Source: Coptis chinensis (lineage: Eukaryota; Streptophyta; Magnoliopsida; Ranunculales; Ranunculaceae). From it: 64,000 nucleotides of DNA. A program made the position numbers and the translations under genes. Below are positions 24,459 to 37,004 of the stretch, piece after piece (position 1 is the stretch's first letter; each line of letters begins with the position of its first letter). The notes under the pieces were generated by a model. That model made no database searches. It saw nothing but the letters and a program-made list of their open reading frames with translations, and had not been told where the DNA came from. The stretch covers positions 88,251,501-88,315,500 of the forward strand of contig CM027381.1 in NCBI GenBank assembly GCA_015680905.1. The letters are read 5' to 3'.

Positions 24459-24579
24459 TGAGTGATTTAATACAGCACCAAATCTGGAACCAAATATTGG
24501 TCGATTTGGTATTTTTTGGTGTTTTATTGTGAATTTGGTGTTTGATGCTAGGTTGATATCACTGATAAAGATGCTCTAA

Positions 24580-24900
24580 TCCAGTTTTATAAATTAAAAA
24601 GAGTAGTGTTGGTGTGTTGCAGACCAACTAAATAAATAGGAATTGATCTCGAGTTATATTATTCGTTGCTTAGTGCTTGCCGATTAGATGTAAATATGTT
24701 ATTATAAATTTTTGGCTTGAACAGGCGAACAGCTACATTCTTTTGTCATTAGTTTATAATCAGTGAGTGGAGTATCTAAACCTTATTTTGAAACATCAAA
24801 ATTTAATATTCATTTTGCTAATAATTTAATCAAGCATGTGAAAGCATCCAAAATCTGCTGAACGGTGATGAGACATCGGATTCTAGCAAGCAATTATAAT
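24580..24900. other. Intergenic DNA, nothing recognised
   Basis: AT-rich sequence between two transposons. I see no gene or repeat in it. Confidence 0.5.
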
Positions 24901-25100
24901 CATAGTTTGGGATTTCGGAATTTTTGGAATTCTGATAAATTTAAAAACCGAAATCTAATAAATTTTGATTCTATTATATTCAGAATTTCAAATTCTTTTG
25001 GAATTTCAATGATTTCGACACTATATTCGGAATTTTAATTTTTTGAAAAACTGAAATTTCAAACGGAATTTCAAAATTTCGTTCAGAATCACGAACTATG
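24901..25100. mobile_element. hAT-type MITE with TSD ATTATAAT
   Basis: A 200-bp element starts CATAGTTTGGGATT and ends AATCACGAACTATG (inverted). It is flanked on both sides by ATTATAAT (24893-24900 and 25101-25108). The interior is built of repeated ggaatttc blocks in both orientations. The CATAGT terminus resembles that of the family at 61311-61678. Confidence 0.8.
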
Positions 25101-25392
25101 ATTATAATAAAAAAAACAGAAAAGAAACATATATACAATGTTATCCATGCCATTAAACTGTATAATTCGTACTGTGATCGATCCAAATCGTCTTTCGACT
25201 TATTAAAAATATCCCACTGTACATTATCGCTCCCTAAAAACAAGGTACAATTCTTAGGTTGGGTAATTTCCCTAATAGTACATATAGTTGATTAATTAGT
25301 TGGTGACACCTACAAGGTATATCAGCCTATCAGGTGACAAAATGACACTTCCCAATATACAAGATGTTATGTAAGGTGTATTGTCCCGCATA

Positions 25393-26802
25393 GAATACTA
25401 TAACTTCTCTTCGATATGGACAGGGGTGAAACAAGCTATGGAGGAGATTTACCAAAAAACACAGTGGATTGTGGGAGATGGTAAAAGTATCGATCTATGG
25501 AGAGACTGCTGGATGGGGAGTTGGTCTATTCAACAAGTTCTAAATCTACCCGACTCTTCTATCAAGGGAGGTGCGCTCTTCGTGAACCAAACTCATTCAT
25601 GAGGGACAATGGAGTCTTCCTACGACTTTATTCAAATTCTACAAACTCACAATATACCAATGGACGTTTTCCAATCCCCGTGACTATGATGCGGATCGAG
25701 AGTGTGTGGTGTCCCGAAAACATGGTGACTTCACCGCTTCAAAGACACGAGGAGATTCGAGCCAAGAGGAACAAGATAGCATGGCACAAAACAATCTGGA
25801 GTAAACATATCCACCCAAAAACAGCAACGATTTTATGGAAAATAATGCACAATTGTGCAGCTACTGGAGAGAAAATGCAAAGTATTGGTATTTCGTCTGT
25901 GACAAGGTGTTGTGTATGTTTAGATGCATGTGAAAGCCTACAACATCTAATATGGGAGTGCCCAAATGCGCAACAATTGTGGATCTGGATGGCAGGAAAA
26001 TTTCAGGTCAGTCACAACTTCACTTCTCTCAATCAAGCTATCAAAATGGCTAGAAGCAGAAGCTCATTTATGCAACATATTTGGGAATCAGCGGTTTGTG
26101 GTGGAGTAGTCAGTCTATGGCTACACAGGAACATGATTTACTTTGAAGAAGCCAAAGTGAACTTGAGGTTTTGTAAAGGGTATGTTTTTTCAGATTAAAT
26201 GTGCAGCTCATATGTCAAAAGGCTTCTTGAGGGATTCAGACCCAGACAAAAGGCTTCTCATTTCATGGGGGATCAATTGTAAACTTGGGCGTGCGCCACA
26301 GATAAAGCCTTGTAAATGGTTAGCCCCTTTCCCCCATATGATGAAAGCAAATACCGATGGCTCTAGTTTGGGAAACCCGGGTAGAGCAGGGTGGGGAACT
26401 ACATTTAGAGATGCAGAAGGAGCTTTCAAACTGGTATATAGCAAAGGCCTTGGGATAAGTGATAGTTACTTTGCAGAATGCTCGGCTATACTGGGCAGTA
26501 TGGAGTTGGCGATCGAGAGGAACTGGAGACACTTATGGATTGAATCCGACTCGCAAGCTGCCATCAAAGCATTCACTTCAGATAACATCCCATGGCAAAT
26601 GCATAATAGATGGAGGGGATGTAAGAGGCTGTTTACACAACTTCTTTTTTCTCACACTTGGCGAGAGGCTAATTTTGCGGCAGATGCTGTGGCCAAAATA
26701 GGGGCATCTTTAGAAATGAATGAAGTCTTAATGTATGAGGGCATTCCCCCATATTTGCATAAATGGGAGAGCCCAAATGCGGTGTACTTTCGTTTCGACT
26801 AA
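25393..26802 (+). pseudogene. LINE ORF2 remnant: zf-RVT and RNase H domains
   Basis: Frame pieces in order are: IVGDGKSIDLWRDCW near 25468; the reverse-transcriptase zinc-binding domain (WHKTIW, then CCVCLDACESLQHLIWECP) within 25497-26198; and a plant-type RNase H domain at 26335-26700. The RNase H has catalytic-type acidic residues in NTDGSSLGNPG, AECSAI and WIESDSQAAIKAF, and a late HTWREANFAADAVAK block. At least two frameshifts (near 25600 and near 26180) separate the pieces, so no full polypeptide can be made. Confidence 0.85.
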
Positions 26803-26901
26803 GCTGTTATCTGTTGCACTAGAGGGAGATCTAGTGAATAGATACAAACCTTGTAATTCTTTATTCTTATAATATATTCTGCTTATCTAGCAAAAAAAAA
26901 A
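25393..26901 (+). mobile_element. 5'-truncated LINE (L1-type) insertion with 15-bp TSD
   Basis: The insertion is bounded by a perfect 15-bp repeat GTATTGTCCCGCATA (25378-25392 and 26902-26916) and ends in a poly(A) of about ten. This is the signature of target-primed LINE integration. Only the last 1.5 kb of the element is present: the tail of the reverse transcriptase, a zinc-binding domain and RNase H. Confidence 0.92.
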
Positions 26902-26916
26902 GTATTGTCCCGCATA

Positions 26917-27325
26917 TTATTGAATCAAACTTCAAGGAAAGACTATGCTAGGCGTATCAGAGTTGCATTGAACAATGTTTTAAGCGTCATTTAAGATAGT
27001 TCTGTTTTAGCTATTTTTATGTGTTTTACTAATGATAGAAAAGTTTGTTAATGGACTACTACTATCTGTTGCTCAGAGATTTTATCTACGTTCCATGATG
27101 GGATTCACCATGCCTAGAGCCCCACAACCAACATATACAACTAGTCAACTATAATGAACTCATCCTACACGCTGATAGGGAACTCATGAGAATTGCATTT
27201 GTTTAATAAAGATGGTGTGAGCCGTGTGATTATATTCCGGAATTCATACGTGTTGGTAATGAAACTTTCCAGTGGTTCGATTTACTAGAGAACTAATATA
27301 AAGTCAAAAATTTCATTTTCTGGGC
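26917..27325. other. Intergenic DNA, nothing recognised
   Basis: The sequence after the LINE target duplication is unique-looking and has no supportable gene or repeat. Confidence 0.5.
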
Positions 27326-27727
27326 CATAGTACTTGATATCCATTTTTAGTTTTCAATTTTTCTCGTACTCTTTGATATAGTATAAAATATCAAGATATG
27401 ACAAAATATCGATATTTGATTTATAAATATGTATGGTAGATATATTTCTCTTTTTGAGATATTTGAATAATTTGATATTGTTTTATATGCAAATATCGTA
27501 GATATATTTAAAATATCGACAAATATTATAAATATATTATTTATATTTATTTAAAATATAATGATAAATATTAAATAAAATTATTAACTACACAAAATAT
27601 AGCTAAATATCTCCAAATATCAAAAATATCATCGATATTTACAGTTGAATATATCTAAAACATATCGTAATATTTATATATATATTTTTCTGATATTTCA
27701 ATATATATCACAATATTTTGTACTATG
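27326..27727. mobile_element. MITE of the CATAGTAC family, older copy
   Basis: The left end reads catagtac and the right end gtactatg. The interior (for example taaatattaaataaaattatta and catatcgtaatatttatatat) matches the element at 61311-61678 through most of its length. No 8-bp duplication remains at this copy, which points to an older insertion or decayed flanks. Confidence 0.7.
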
Positions 27728-30039
27728 GTCCTTGTTACGGTAGTCCTAAAATGCTAAAATTTCATTATTGGTGAAGAAGATGATCGTTGATCCAGTTACT
27801 TAATTTTAGGTTTCACATGCATATTTTGATCACTATGTACTTCCAGATGTTGGTTCCACCATACAGCAGGTTCTTTAAATTTTCTCATCCCGCCTCATTC
27901 ACATGCTTCATTTGTTATATAATCATCTGCGCTGTGCCGCTGTACACCTATTCGTTCTCTCATTTAATAAATCTGAAAGTACGTTTACAATATCATTATT
28001 ATTATCATCTTATTAGCCACCAATTTTCTAGTCAAAGGAGGTGTATTAGATAATAAATTAGCACATCATCAACCTTCTTTGTACCATTTCCAACTATAAA
28101 TAAAATCACATATAGGTAGATATATTGACCAAAATGTAGGAGGCACAAATATATATAATTATGATAATTTGTACATCAAACAAAACTGTTTTAAAGGCGT
28201 CTGCGACATCTTTAACGACCTATTATTAGTGTGATGGGGCTACATTAAGCATCCATACCTGTTTTAATCGAAAGGGTTACTGTCCATTTACTTTCTGTGT
28301 GGATCTTACGGCATATCATGAAAAAAGGCACCTGTCAGCCACCGGCCAAATTCATTCCTTGTTAAAGTACTACCAATTCCAATCACATAACAATTGCATT
28401 ATTTCAAGCTTTCAACCACCACAAAAAGCATAGTAAATAAGAATAAACTTAACTTGTGTCATTCATAAAGTTTATTTATTTAAAGTTATTCTTAAGTATT
28501 CTTTATGCTCTCAGTATTATTTTCTTTTAGATTCATAAAGGAGCTTGTATCTGTATTCTGTAACAGCATACATAAACTATCACACACATTTATCATTCTA
28601 TTCCATGTTCTTTCTCTCCACTGTTCTACCTTTTGATTTTTATTTTAGACTTCCAAGTTGAGCGTCGAATGTGTATGGTTAGGCTAGTGTTTGGCCATGT
28701 ATGGTCAACCAAATGACTTTCAAAATAAAAGCCTGTTGTGGCAAGAAGCACAATAAGAAAACATTTATAATCCAATTTAGAAGGTTTCTATCAGGTTTTC
28801 ATTTGTAACTCGTAAGTATGAGAATGTACCACTGATTAATCATTGATACCATAATTTCTCCTTGCCTTAATTTTATTATTTTGGAAATTTATCTTTCTTT
28901 AAAAAATCATGACAAGTATCAAAATATTTGATTACCAAATAGATTAAAAGTAAAAAAGAAAATAAACAAACTTAAGGATTCACAGTACATTCTCCAACCA
29001 AGATTGACTGTCTGACTGATTTTGAGTGCAAAACCAAACTCACCAAAGACAGCAACAAGTCAAAAACCCCCACCCAAATCAAACTCCAACACTCCCTCTA
29101 CTTTGTTTTTTTCTGCATTTATTCACCAAAAAAGATAAAGAAAAAGAAAATCAGTATAACATTTGTAATTAATTAACACGTGGTTTTGCTAATCTATTTT
29201 CCATCTACAAATAGAAAAGATTTTCAAAAGATTCTGCCATTCACCTTTTGTCAAAGTCACTTGGCTTAGTCTTATTTAGAAACAACTGTATAGCCTTACA
29301 GAAGAACAAAAAGCATAGAAGAAACTTTTTACAAAGAGAACAACAACAAGATGGGTTGAATGAGTTATGGTAACACAGATTCTGACCAAAACCCAACACC
29401 AGTTTTACTTTTCCTGGTAATCATACCATCTTCTGGTTCCTAAAAACTTGTTTTTGCTAATGACCATGTGCAAAAAAGAACTCTACTTTTCATGATGGAA
29501 TAACTTGTTTGTTACTTTTTCCCGTTCTTGGACTTCTGGTCATCGATGTTTTATGTTTATATTCTCAAGTTCTATGAATAGATTTAGCATGTTGCCATGT
29601 TGGTGCATGATCGGATGATTTGAGTCTGTTGTTGATTGACAAGTTTTGCAACTTTTGTTTCTAGCAGTAATAGTTCTTACGTTTTAAGGTTTCGTTTTCC
29701 GTGAGTGTGTTTAATAACTGAGTTAAGATGTTAGCATCTGTTACACTTTTATTTATAAGGTTGGTTCATTTATTTATTTTATATGTTGTTTGTTGATCAG
29801 TTTTCTTATTGTTGTATGAGGAAATTACAGTCATTTTTTATCTCTATTTTTTTGGTAGTTGATTTGGATTTTGTACGCAGGAAAAAGAAAAAGGAGTAAT
29901 CAGCTAGCTTCAGCCTTCAGCACATATTTCTATATTAAAGAGTAGTTTTGAATCCTTCGTTTGGTTCGATATTTGTTTGGATTATATTATTTTGAGAGGC
30001 CTAAACAGAACAGTAGTTTTTGTGCCCTTGGCTGGAGTC
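27728..30039. promoter_or_regulatory. Upstream region and 5' leader of the NET1 gene
   Basis: No gene is seen here. The part from about 29280 looks like a transcribed leader. A possible leader intron has a donor at 29417 (cctg/gtaatc) and an acceptor at 29880 (tacgcag). The leader and intron are inferred from splice-like motifs only. Confidence 0.35.
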
Positions 30040-33000
30040 ATGGCTACATCGTTACATCCTGAATCGAGACGTAGGTATTCATGGTGGTGGGACAGTCATA
30101 TTAGCCCAAAGAACTCAAAATGGCTTCAGGAAAATCTTACTGGTATTCCCTCCCTGTTTCCTATTCTATCTTTGTCAGTTTTGTTTAATTAGTAAATATG
30201 CCTGTTTCTCAGACCTGAACCAAGTATCCACCTAAATTGCCCTGCTAAGCATAGTATGGTTGTAGTATGGAAATGCTAATGCCCTGTTACACATTAGTAA
30301 GGAAATAATATGATGCACTGATCAGATGGTTAATGTTATTGATTAAGGTTAGGGGACATAAAATCCAGGAGTTGTCCATTGCTGTGATATAGTGCAGTCA
30401 AATGACAATCACCAGGTGTGTTATCAAAAAATAGGGTAGTCATAACCACAATGTCATAAAAAAGCTGATCCGTCTCTTCATATATGGTTGTCAGATGATC
30501 AATTCCAATATAAGATCACAATTTCACCTTGTGCAGTTAAAGTAAGTCTAGATATGGTAGTCTTTCAAGCACTTCTATTTGCGGCCTTCAGCACCAAATT
30601 TCATTGGAAGAGACATTATTCATGACCTGAATGGTCTCTCTAATTATCGATTTATGTAAATTTGTTCTTCCTGCAGGAATTCTTTCTAGTTTTTCAATCT
30701 TAATGTATTCCCTATTTTCCTTTTTTGAATAAACTGGTAGGGGTCAGCCAAATCCCCTTATTGTAATGTACTAAATGTACATTCGGGAGTGTTTACAGAG
30801 AAAAAAAAAAAAAAAGACACGTCTTTTTTGGCCAAACTGGTTAATAATTACAAGCATAAAATCTGGTTTGTTGATTGGATATACTTCGTTTACTTGAACA
30901 GATATGGATTCAAAGGTCAAAATAATGATCAAGCTCATTGAAGAAGATGCAGATTCCTTTGCGAAAAGGGCAGAGATGTACTATAAGAAACGTCCAGAGC
31001 TTATGAGATTGGTGGAGGATTTCTACCGAGCTTATCGTGCACTAGCAGAAAGATATGATCATGCAACAAGGGCACTTCGACAGGCGCACCGGACTATGGC
31101 AGAGGCATTTCCTAACCAAGTTCCTTTTCGACTGGCTGACGATTTACCATCAGCCTCTTCTGCTTCTGAAGCTGCACCCCACACACCTGAGACACTACAT
31201 GAGTTGCATCCTATGCTAGACCCTGATGACTTGCATAAAGATGCTCAGGGCGTTTTATCGTCACATTTCCATGCTATTAAAAGAAATGGTGCATATTCCA
31301 ATGAGTCTGATTCTGCAACCAGCAAAAAAGGATTGAAACAGCTTGATGAGCTGTTTGGTTCAGGGAAAGGAGCATCAAACTCTGTAAATTTTGCAGAAGG
31401 GAGGATGAGAAAGGGACTGAACTATAATGAAGAGGACAAAAAGGGGTCCAAGCATGAAATGCATAGTGAATCTAGGGAGCGGCCAAACCACATGATGAAG
31501 GAGAATAAAAGGAGTGTGCAAGTCGATAATTCCAGCCAGAACTCCAATACTTGGATCGTCTCCAGCTCAGAACGAGCATGTAATGATGAAAATGAAGTTC
31601 AGACCCTAAAGGACTCTCTTGCAACATTAGAAGCTGAGAAGGAAGCTGGACTCCTTCAGTACCAGCATGCGCTGGAGAGGTTATCTAATCTGGAGGGTGA
31701 AGTCTCTCATGCACAGGAAGACGCAGGGGGTTCAATCAGCAAGCTTGTAAAGCCAGGACTGAAGTTGAAACCTTAAATGAAGCTCTTACCAAATTACAAG
31801 AAGAAAAGGAAGCCAGTCTTGTTCAATACCAACAATTTTCAGAAAGGATGTATGAACTAGAGAAGAAACTATCTTGTGTCCAAGAGGATAGAGGAAATGA
31901 GCGAGCAATCGAGGCTGAAAGCAAAGCTCAACTCCTGAAACAAGCCCTTGCTAGAGTTGAGGCTGAAAAGGAAGCCAGTCTTCTTCAATACAGTCAGTGT
32001 TTGCAGAAGATATCTAACCTTGAGAGCAATGTCTTTCTTGCTGAGGAGAATGCCAGAAAATTCTATGAGAGAGCAGTTGGAGCTGAAACTGAAGTTCAGT
32101 TCCTAAAAGAATCCATCTCTCAACTACATGAAGAGAAGGAAGCTGCTTCTCTTCAGTACCAGCTGAGTTTGGAGAGAATATCTAATCTGCAAAGTGAACT
32201 CTCTCATGCCCAAGAGGAGGCAAGAAGGCTTAGTAATGTAATAGTTATGGGGTATGCAAAGTTAAATAGTACCGAAGAACAGTATCTTCAGTTGGAGAAA
32301 GAAAATCGGTCTCTGCAGGAAGAGATAGATGCCTTAGTAGAGATGATGGAAACACAAAAGCAAGAACTTTCAGAGAAGCATGAAGAATTAGACAGACTCC
32401 AATTATGCATACAAGAAGAAGCCTGGCGTGTCAACGATGAAAATAAGATCCTCAAGGAGCAGAACTTGTCATCTGCCTCATCAATAAAGAATCTGCAAGA
32501 TGAGATCCTTAGATTGAGCGGGGCAGAAATGAAACTTGGAAAGGAAGTTGAAGTCCTTGTGGACCAAAGAGATGCTCTTCAACAGGAGATATACGGTCTA
32601 AAGGAGGAAATGAATAACTTGAAAAAGCAACACCTATGTGTCATGGAGCAAATGGAGTTGGTTGGCTTAAAACCAGATTCCTTTATGACTTCGGTGAAGA
32701 GTTTGCAGGAGGAGAACTCCAGCCTGAGAGAAACTTGCCAGAAGGACAACGATGAGAAAGTCTCTCTTTTGGAGAAGTTGAATAACTTTGAAAATCTTTA
32801 CAAGAGGAATGCTCTTCTAGAGAGTTGCCTTTCAGATGCAAATGCCAGACTAGAATTGTTAAGAGAGAAGGTAAAGGCTTTAGAAGAAACTTGTCAATAT
32901 CTCAGGGGAGAAACTTTTACCCTTGTTGACGAGAAGGAAGCCCTGATTTCACAGTTGGAGGTCACTAATGGGAATATAGAAAAGCTTTCAGAGAAGAACA

Positions 33001-36000
33001 CGTTACTGGAGACTTTTCTTTTTGATGCACATGTAGAGCGAGTATGGTTACGGGGAAAGTCAAAGTGTTTGGAAGACTTCTGCCTATCTCTTGACAGTGA
33101 GAAGTCTGACCTCCTCGCTGCAAATGAGTTTCTGGTTTCTCAGTCAAAGGGTATTCAGAAAAAGATGGGTGATCTTGAGGAAAGGTATACGGATTTAGAA
33201 GAAAAGCACTTGGGTCTAAAGAAGGAGTTGGAATCCAGAATCCATCAAGTTGAAGATGTACAGGTTACCTTGGTTCTTGAAAAAGAAGAACATGCAAACT
33301 TTATACTCTCAAGTGGGACTCAACTGGCTCATTTAAAAGGCAACATCAATGCTCTACAGGAAGAAGGCATGAGGAGGATGAAAGATTTCGAAGAAGAAGA
33401 GAATAAAACTGTCAAAGCTCAACTCGAGATGTTCATCTTGCAGAGATGTATCCAAGATATGGAAGAAAAATTTTGGGCTTTGTTTATTGAGTATCAGCAA
33501 CACTTGGAAACATCCGTATTGTCAGAGAATCGTGTAGTCAACCTTGGAAGGGAAAATTTTGAGCAACAGGTGAAAGTTAATTCTCTGGTAGACCAAGTTG
33601 GATGCCTAAGGCTTGCGATTTGTCAGATAGCCTTGTCACTAGAGTTTAATCCAGATTATGAGTGTCAAGGTAAAATAGAACAAGACCAAATACTTCTTCA
33701 GCTGGCTATGGGGAAAATCAAAGATCTGAAGGAATCTGTGTGGACAATCGAGGATGAGAAATATCAACTGCTATTTGAAAACTCAATTCTTCTGACTTTG
33801 TTTGATCAGCTGAGATTAGAAGAAGCGAGTATCGAGTCCGAGAGAAGCATCCTTGATACAGATTTAAGGCTTAGGACAGAAGAACTACTGCTTCTGCAAA
33901 GTGAGAAGAACGTACTTAGAAATGCAAGTGACGAGTTAAATCACCAGATTGGAATCGGGAAGGATCTACTGAACCAGAAAGAAGTGAAATTGTCAGAAGC
34001 AGAACAGAGGCTCCAAGCTATTGAAGGTGAGAATAATGAGTTAAACATCAAACTCAGTGATCTCAATAGGGAATGCAACGAGACTAGGGTACTAAAAGAA
34101 GTGTTAGAAAAGAAAATTTTGAACATTTCAGTAGATAATACTCGCAAAGACAAGGAGATTGAATGCCTTCATGAAACAACGGAGAAGCTCGAATTAGAGG
34201 TGGCTAAATTGCATGAAAGTATTGAGGAACAAAGAGTAAAAACAGATGATTTGAGATCTGAACTTCAAAAGCAAATAAATGCAGTGGAACTCTGGGAGTC
34301 TGAAGCTGAAATAATGTATGATAACTGTCAGATAACAACTATCCATGCAGCTTTGTTCAAAGAGAAGGTGTATGAGCTTGCCGGAGCATGTGAGAGACTT
34401 CAGAATGAAAGAGATTCGAAAACTAAGAACGTGGAACAGCTGATTGAAAGACTTGTTGCCTTGGAATGTGAAAATAAAGGCTTAAATTGTAACTTGGCGG
34501 GATATTCTCATATCATGGTATCTTTGAGGGATAGCGTAACATCTCTTGAAGATTGTGTCTTTCGGCAGACAAAGGATTATGCAGCTGATAATCAAGAACC
34601 AGAGGTATGTTCGTTCCTTTTTAAATTGTTAGGAATTAACTTTTGCATGCAGACATGTCATTCAGTTGACTCCAAGTATGAACAGTTCTTCAAAAACTAA
34701 TGATAGCTACATGGATTAGCAGAATCTGCAATGGTTTGGTTGAGTTTTCACGATAGGAAGAGTTCAGTATAACTCTCATCTATTGGTACTTTTGCCTAAT
34801 GTTATGTAAATATGATGTCTGGTTTTCTCCACCAAGTACTTGTTTAACATAGCCATGTTACTTGGACCAATATCTCAACTGGTGGACCAGGGGCACTACG
34901 ATTTCAGAAAGTAACCATACTGTTTTGATGTATTTTGTTTTTTGAAAAATCGTATCCTGCTCTCATGTTTTTACATTTGAACCAAATGAGTAGTCTTATT
35001 TAATTTTGAAACCTAGAGAGGGAATTGGAATTTGGCATACGTTGACTCTATTAGGCTGAATCTGGGATTGTGGGAAAGCAATTGCTTTTCTTCACTGTTG
35101 TAAATAAAAATCAGGAATAGGCTAAAATTGGGCTCTAGCAAGTTAAATCTTCAGCTCTTAAATATTTTGTGTTTGTAATCTTGAAGTATTACTGTTTTTG
35201 TTGTTTGTCAACTTTGCTGAAGTGTGTACTTGTTTCCAGGTTGCTGACTTGGCAAGTCATCAGTGTGACAGTAGCTATAAAGAACTAACTGAGAACCAAG
35301 GTCTCGAGGGGGGACATGAAGTTTCAGACATGCTTGAGCTTCAATATAGGATTAAAAATATTGAATGTTCAATGGTGGAACAGAAGAGGCTTATGCTGCA
35401 GGAAAACACTGATAAGGATATTAGACTAGAGGCCGCAATGAAAGAGATCCAGAAATTGGAGCAATTCGGGAATGAAAGCAGCAATCTCAGGCTGTGCAAT
35501 ACTGAACCTGATTTCTCTGAAGTTGGGGATGGGATTTTAGTGAAGGATATTCCACTGGATAAGGTATCTCATTGTTCATCGTATGATCATGGATTTGGAC
35601 CACGTGCATTGAGCAGAAGAGAAGATTCTGTGACAAATGAATTGATAGTCGAATCATGGGAAACCGTTGAGCAGGGATTTGACCTTGATTTCGCATTTAA
35701 CCAACAACGGAAGTTGTCCGCTGTGCATACTGAGGAAAAGAGTGACTGTTATCAAATGGAAGCACTTGAAGATAAGAGTGAATGTCCCTCCTCAGAAATA
35801 CAATCTGAGGAGGTGGGCATAGTGTCCGAGGGAGTTATGGTACATCAAGGAGACAAGAGGAAGGTCTTAGAAAGGTTGGCTTCGGATAAGCAGAAGTTAT
35901 TGAACCTTCAAGTAACTGTCGAAGATTTGAAAAAGAAGGTGGAACAATTTGAGAGGTGCAGAATTCCCAAGGATACAGAGTACAGCACTGTGAAAGAGCA

Positions 36001-36367
36001 CCTAAAGGAAGTTGAGGCGGCCATTTCGCAGCTGATTGGTACCAATGGCAAGCTGGCAAAGAAAGCTGGAGGGCATTCAGTGACATCTAATAGGAAGGTA
36101 GCAGAAGATTTGGAAGAGACAGGCAAGGGACGAAGATGTAGAATTTCAGAACAGGCAAGGCGAGTGTCAGAAAAAATTGGTCGACTGCAATTGGAGGTGC
36201 AAAGGATCCAGTTTTCTCTGCTGAGACTTGAGGGTGCCAAAGGAACCAAAGCAGCTGACAGAAAGGTTCTTTTGAAGGACTATCTCTACGGTATTCAGAA
36301 AAGCCGTCCTATTGACAAGCGAAAGAAGCGTCTGTTTTTCTCGTGTGTTAAACCCCCAAGTACGTAA
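30040..36367 (+). CDS. NET1: NETWORKED1-type actin-binding protein, interrupted by a one-base frameshift
   Basis: NET1 proteins bind F-actin through an N-terminal NAB (KIP1-like) domain and link it to plasma membrane and plasmodesmata (family knowledge). Exons are 30040-30142, 30902-34604 and 35240-36367, with in-phase junctions. The first 90-100 residues match the NAB domain ([19 protein letters not shown], then [20 protein letters not shown]). The rest is a long coiled coil with repeated [10 protein letters not shown] units. The C-terminus has the family's VLLKDYLYG followed by a basic KRKKR tail. At the G run 31726-31730 the frame is lost: the upstream frame stops at 31776, while the next 2.8 kb of exon 2 is open in another frame. 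One more G would restore phase, giving about 1,644 residues. It may be a mutant allele or a sequence error. Confidence 0.88.
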
Positions 36368-37004
36368 AACTGAGGTGAGTGAATTTGTGAATAATAAGTA
36401 GACCTCATAAATTAGACCTTGTTTTACTTGCATTTCTTTTTTGTATGGAATGCTGTTTCACGTTAGTGATATTTTCTTGGTATAACGACCAACAAACTGG
36501 TGTGCCTGTTACTTGTTAGAGATGTACATATCAGGCTTCATCTAAAAATAGAAGGCGCCCGGACGAGTTTGTTTTCCATTATTGATTTCATTCTTTTTAA
36601 GATTTGTCAGATTGAATTCCATGTCAGATTTCTTGGTATAACGACAACAAACTGGTGTTCTCAAGCCTTATGCATCGCAATAAGCAAAGAGGCGACGCCT
36701 ATAAATTTAGCTTCTAAATAACCGAAAATAAGTTCCAGACAAATTCATTATTATTGAGATCCCTTGGAATAATCATATGCAAGTTTGATGAGATTTTCCA
36801 GTACGTCAATTTGAAAACGTGGTTGACTCACAAGCATGCAAAATCCACAAATCAAATTCTGATAAAAGTTGTTCACGAAGATATCATCCAAAACATATCC
36901 AGTAGCCAAAAAAAGATCAGTGGATTACAGCAACTACATGGTGAAAAAGTAGGAAAGCTGAAGGTGTAAAACTGATGTTGCATATGAGAAATGATACATG
37001 TTGG
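36368..37004. other. Spacer between convergent NET1 and LRX genes
   Basis: This holds the 3' flanks of both genes. A direct repeat with cttggtataacgac and caacaaactggtgt occurs near 36475 and 36630. No gene is visible. Confidence 0.5.

Larger units (their letters stand above)
21459..24576 (+). mobile_element. TIR transposon carrying a plant-mobile-domain reading frame
   Basis: The ends are inverted (GAGCATTTTCAGCCTAGCA on the left against the inverse of GAGCATCTTTATCAG...CCTAGCA on the right). Each is flanked by TAA (21456-21458 and 24577-24579), as in PIF/Harbinger-type insertions. Both subterminal zones repeat a palindrome of the form GCGGTTTTGGCAAAACCGC. Inside is a decayed frame related to plant mobile domain (PMD, MAIN-like) proteins. 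No DDE transposase is recognised, so the superfamily call rests on the TSD and could be wrong; PMD frames are also known from MULE and gypsy elements. Confidence 0.6.

Noticed and set aside
21459..24576. MULE assignment by a 9-bp target duplication
   Set aside because: The nine bases outside the ends do not match; only TAA repeats on both sides.
31726..31776. An intron that would explain the NET1 frame change
   Set aside because: No GT-AG pair near the site removes the shift without deleting conserved coiled-coil sequence. The only close pair, at 31747-31760, is about a dozen bases long.
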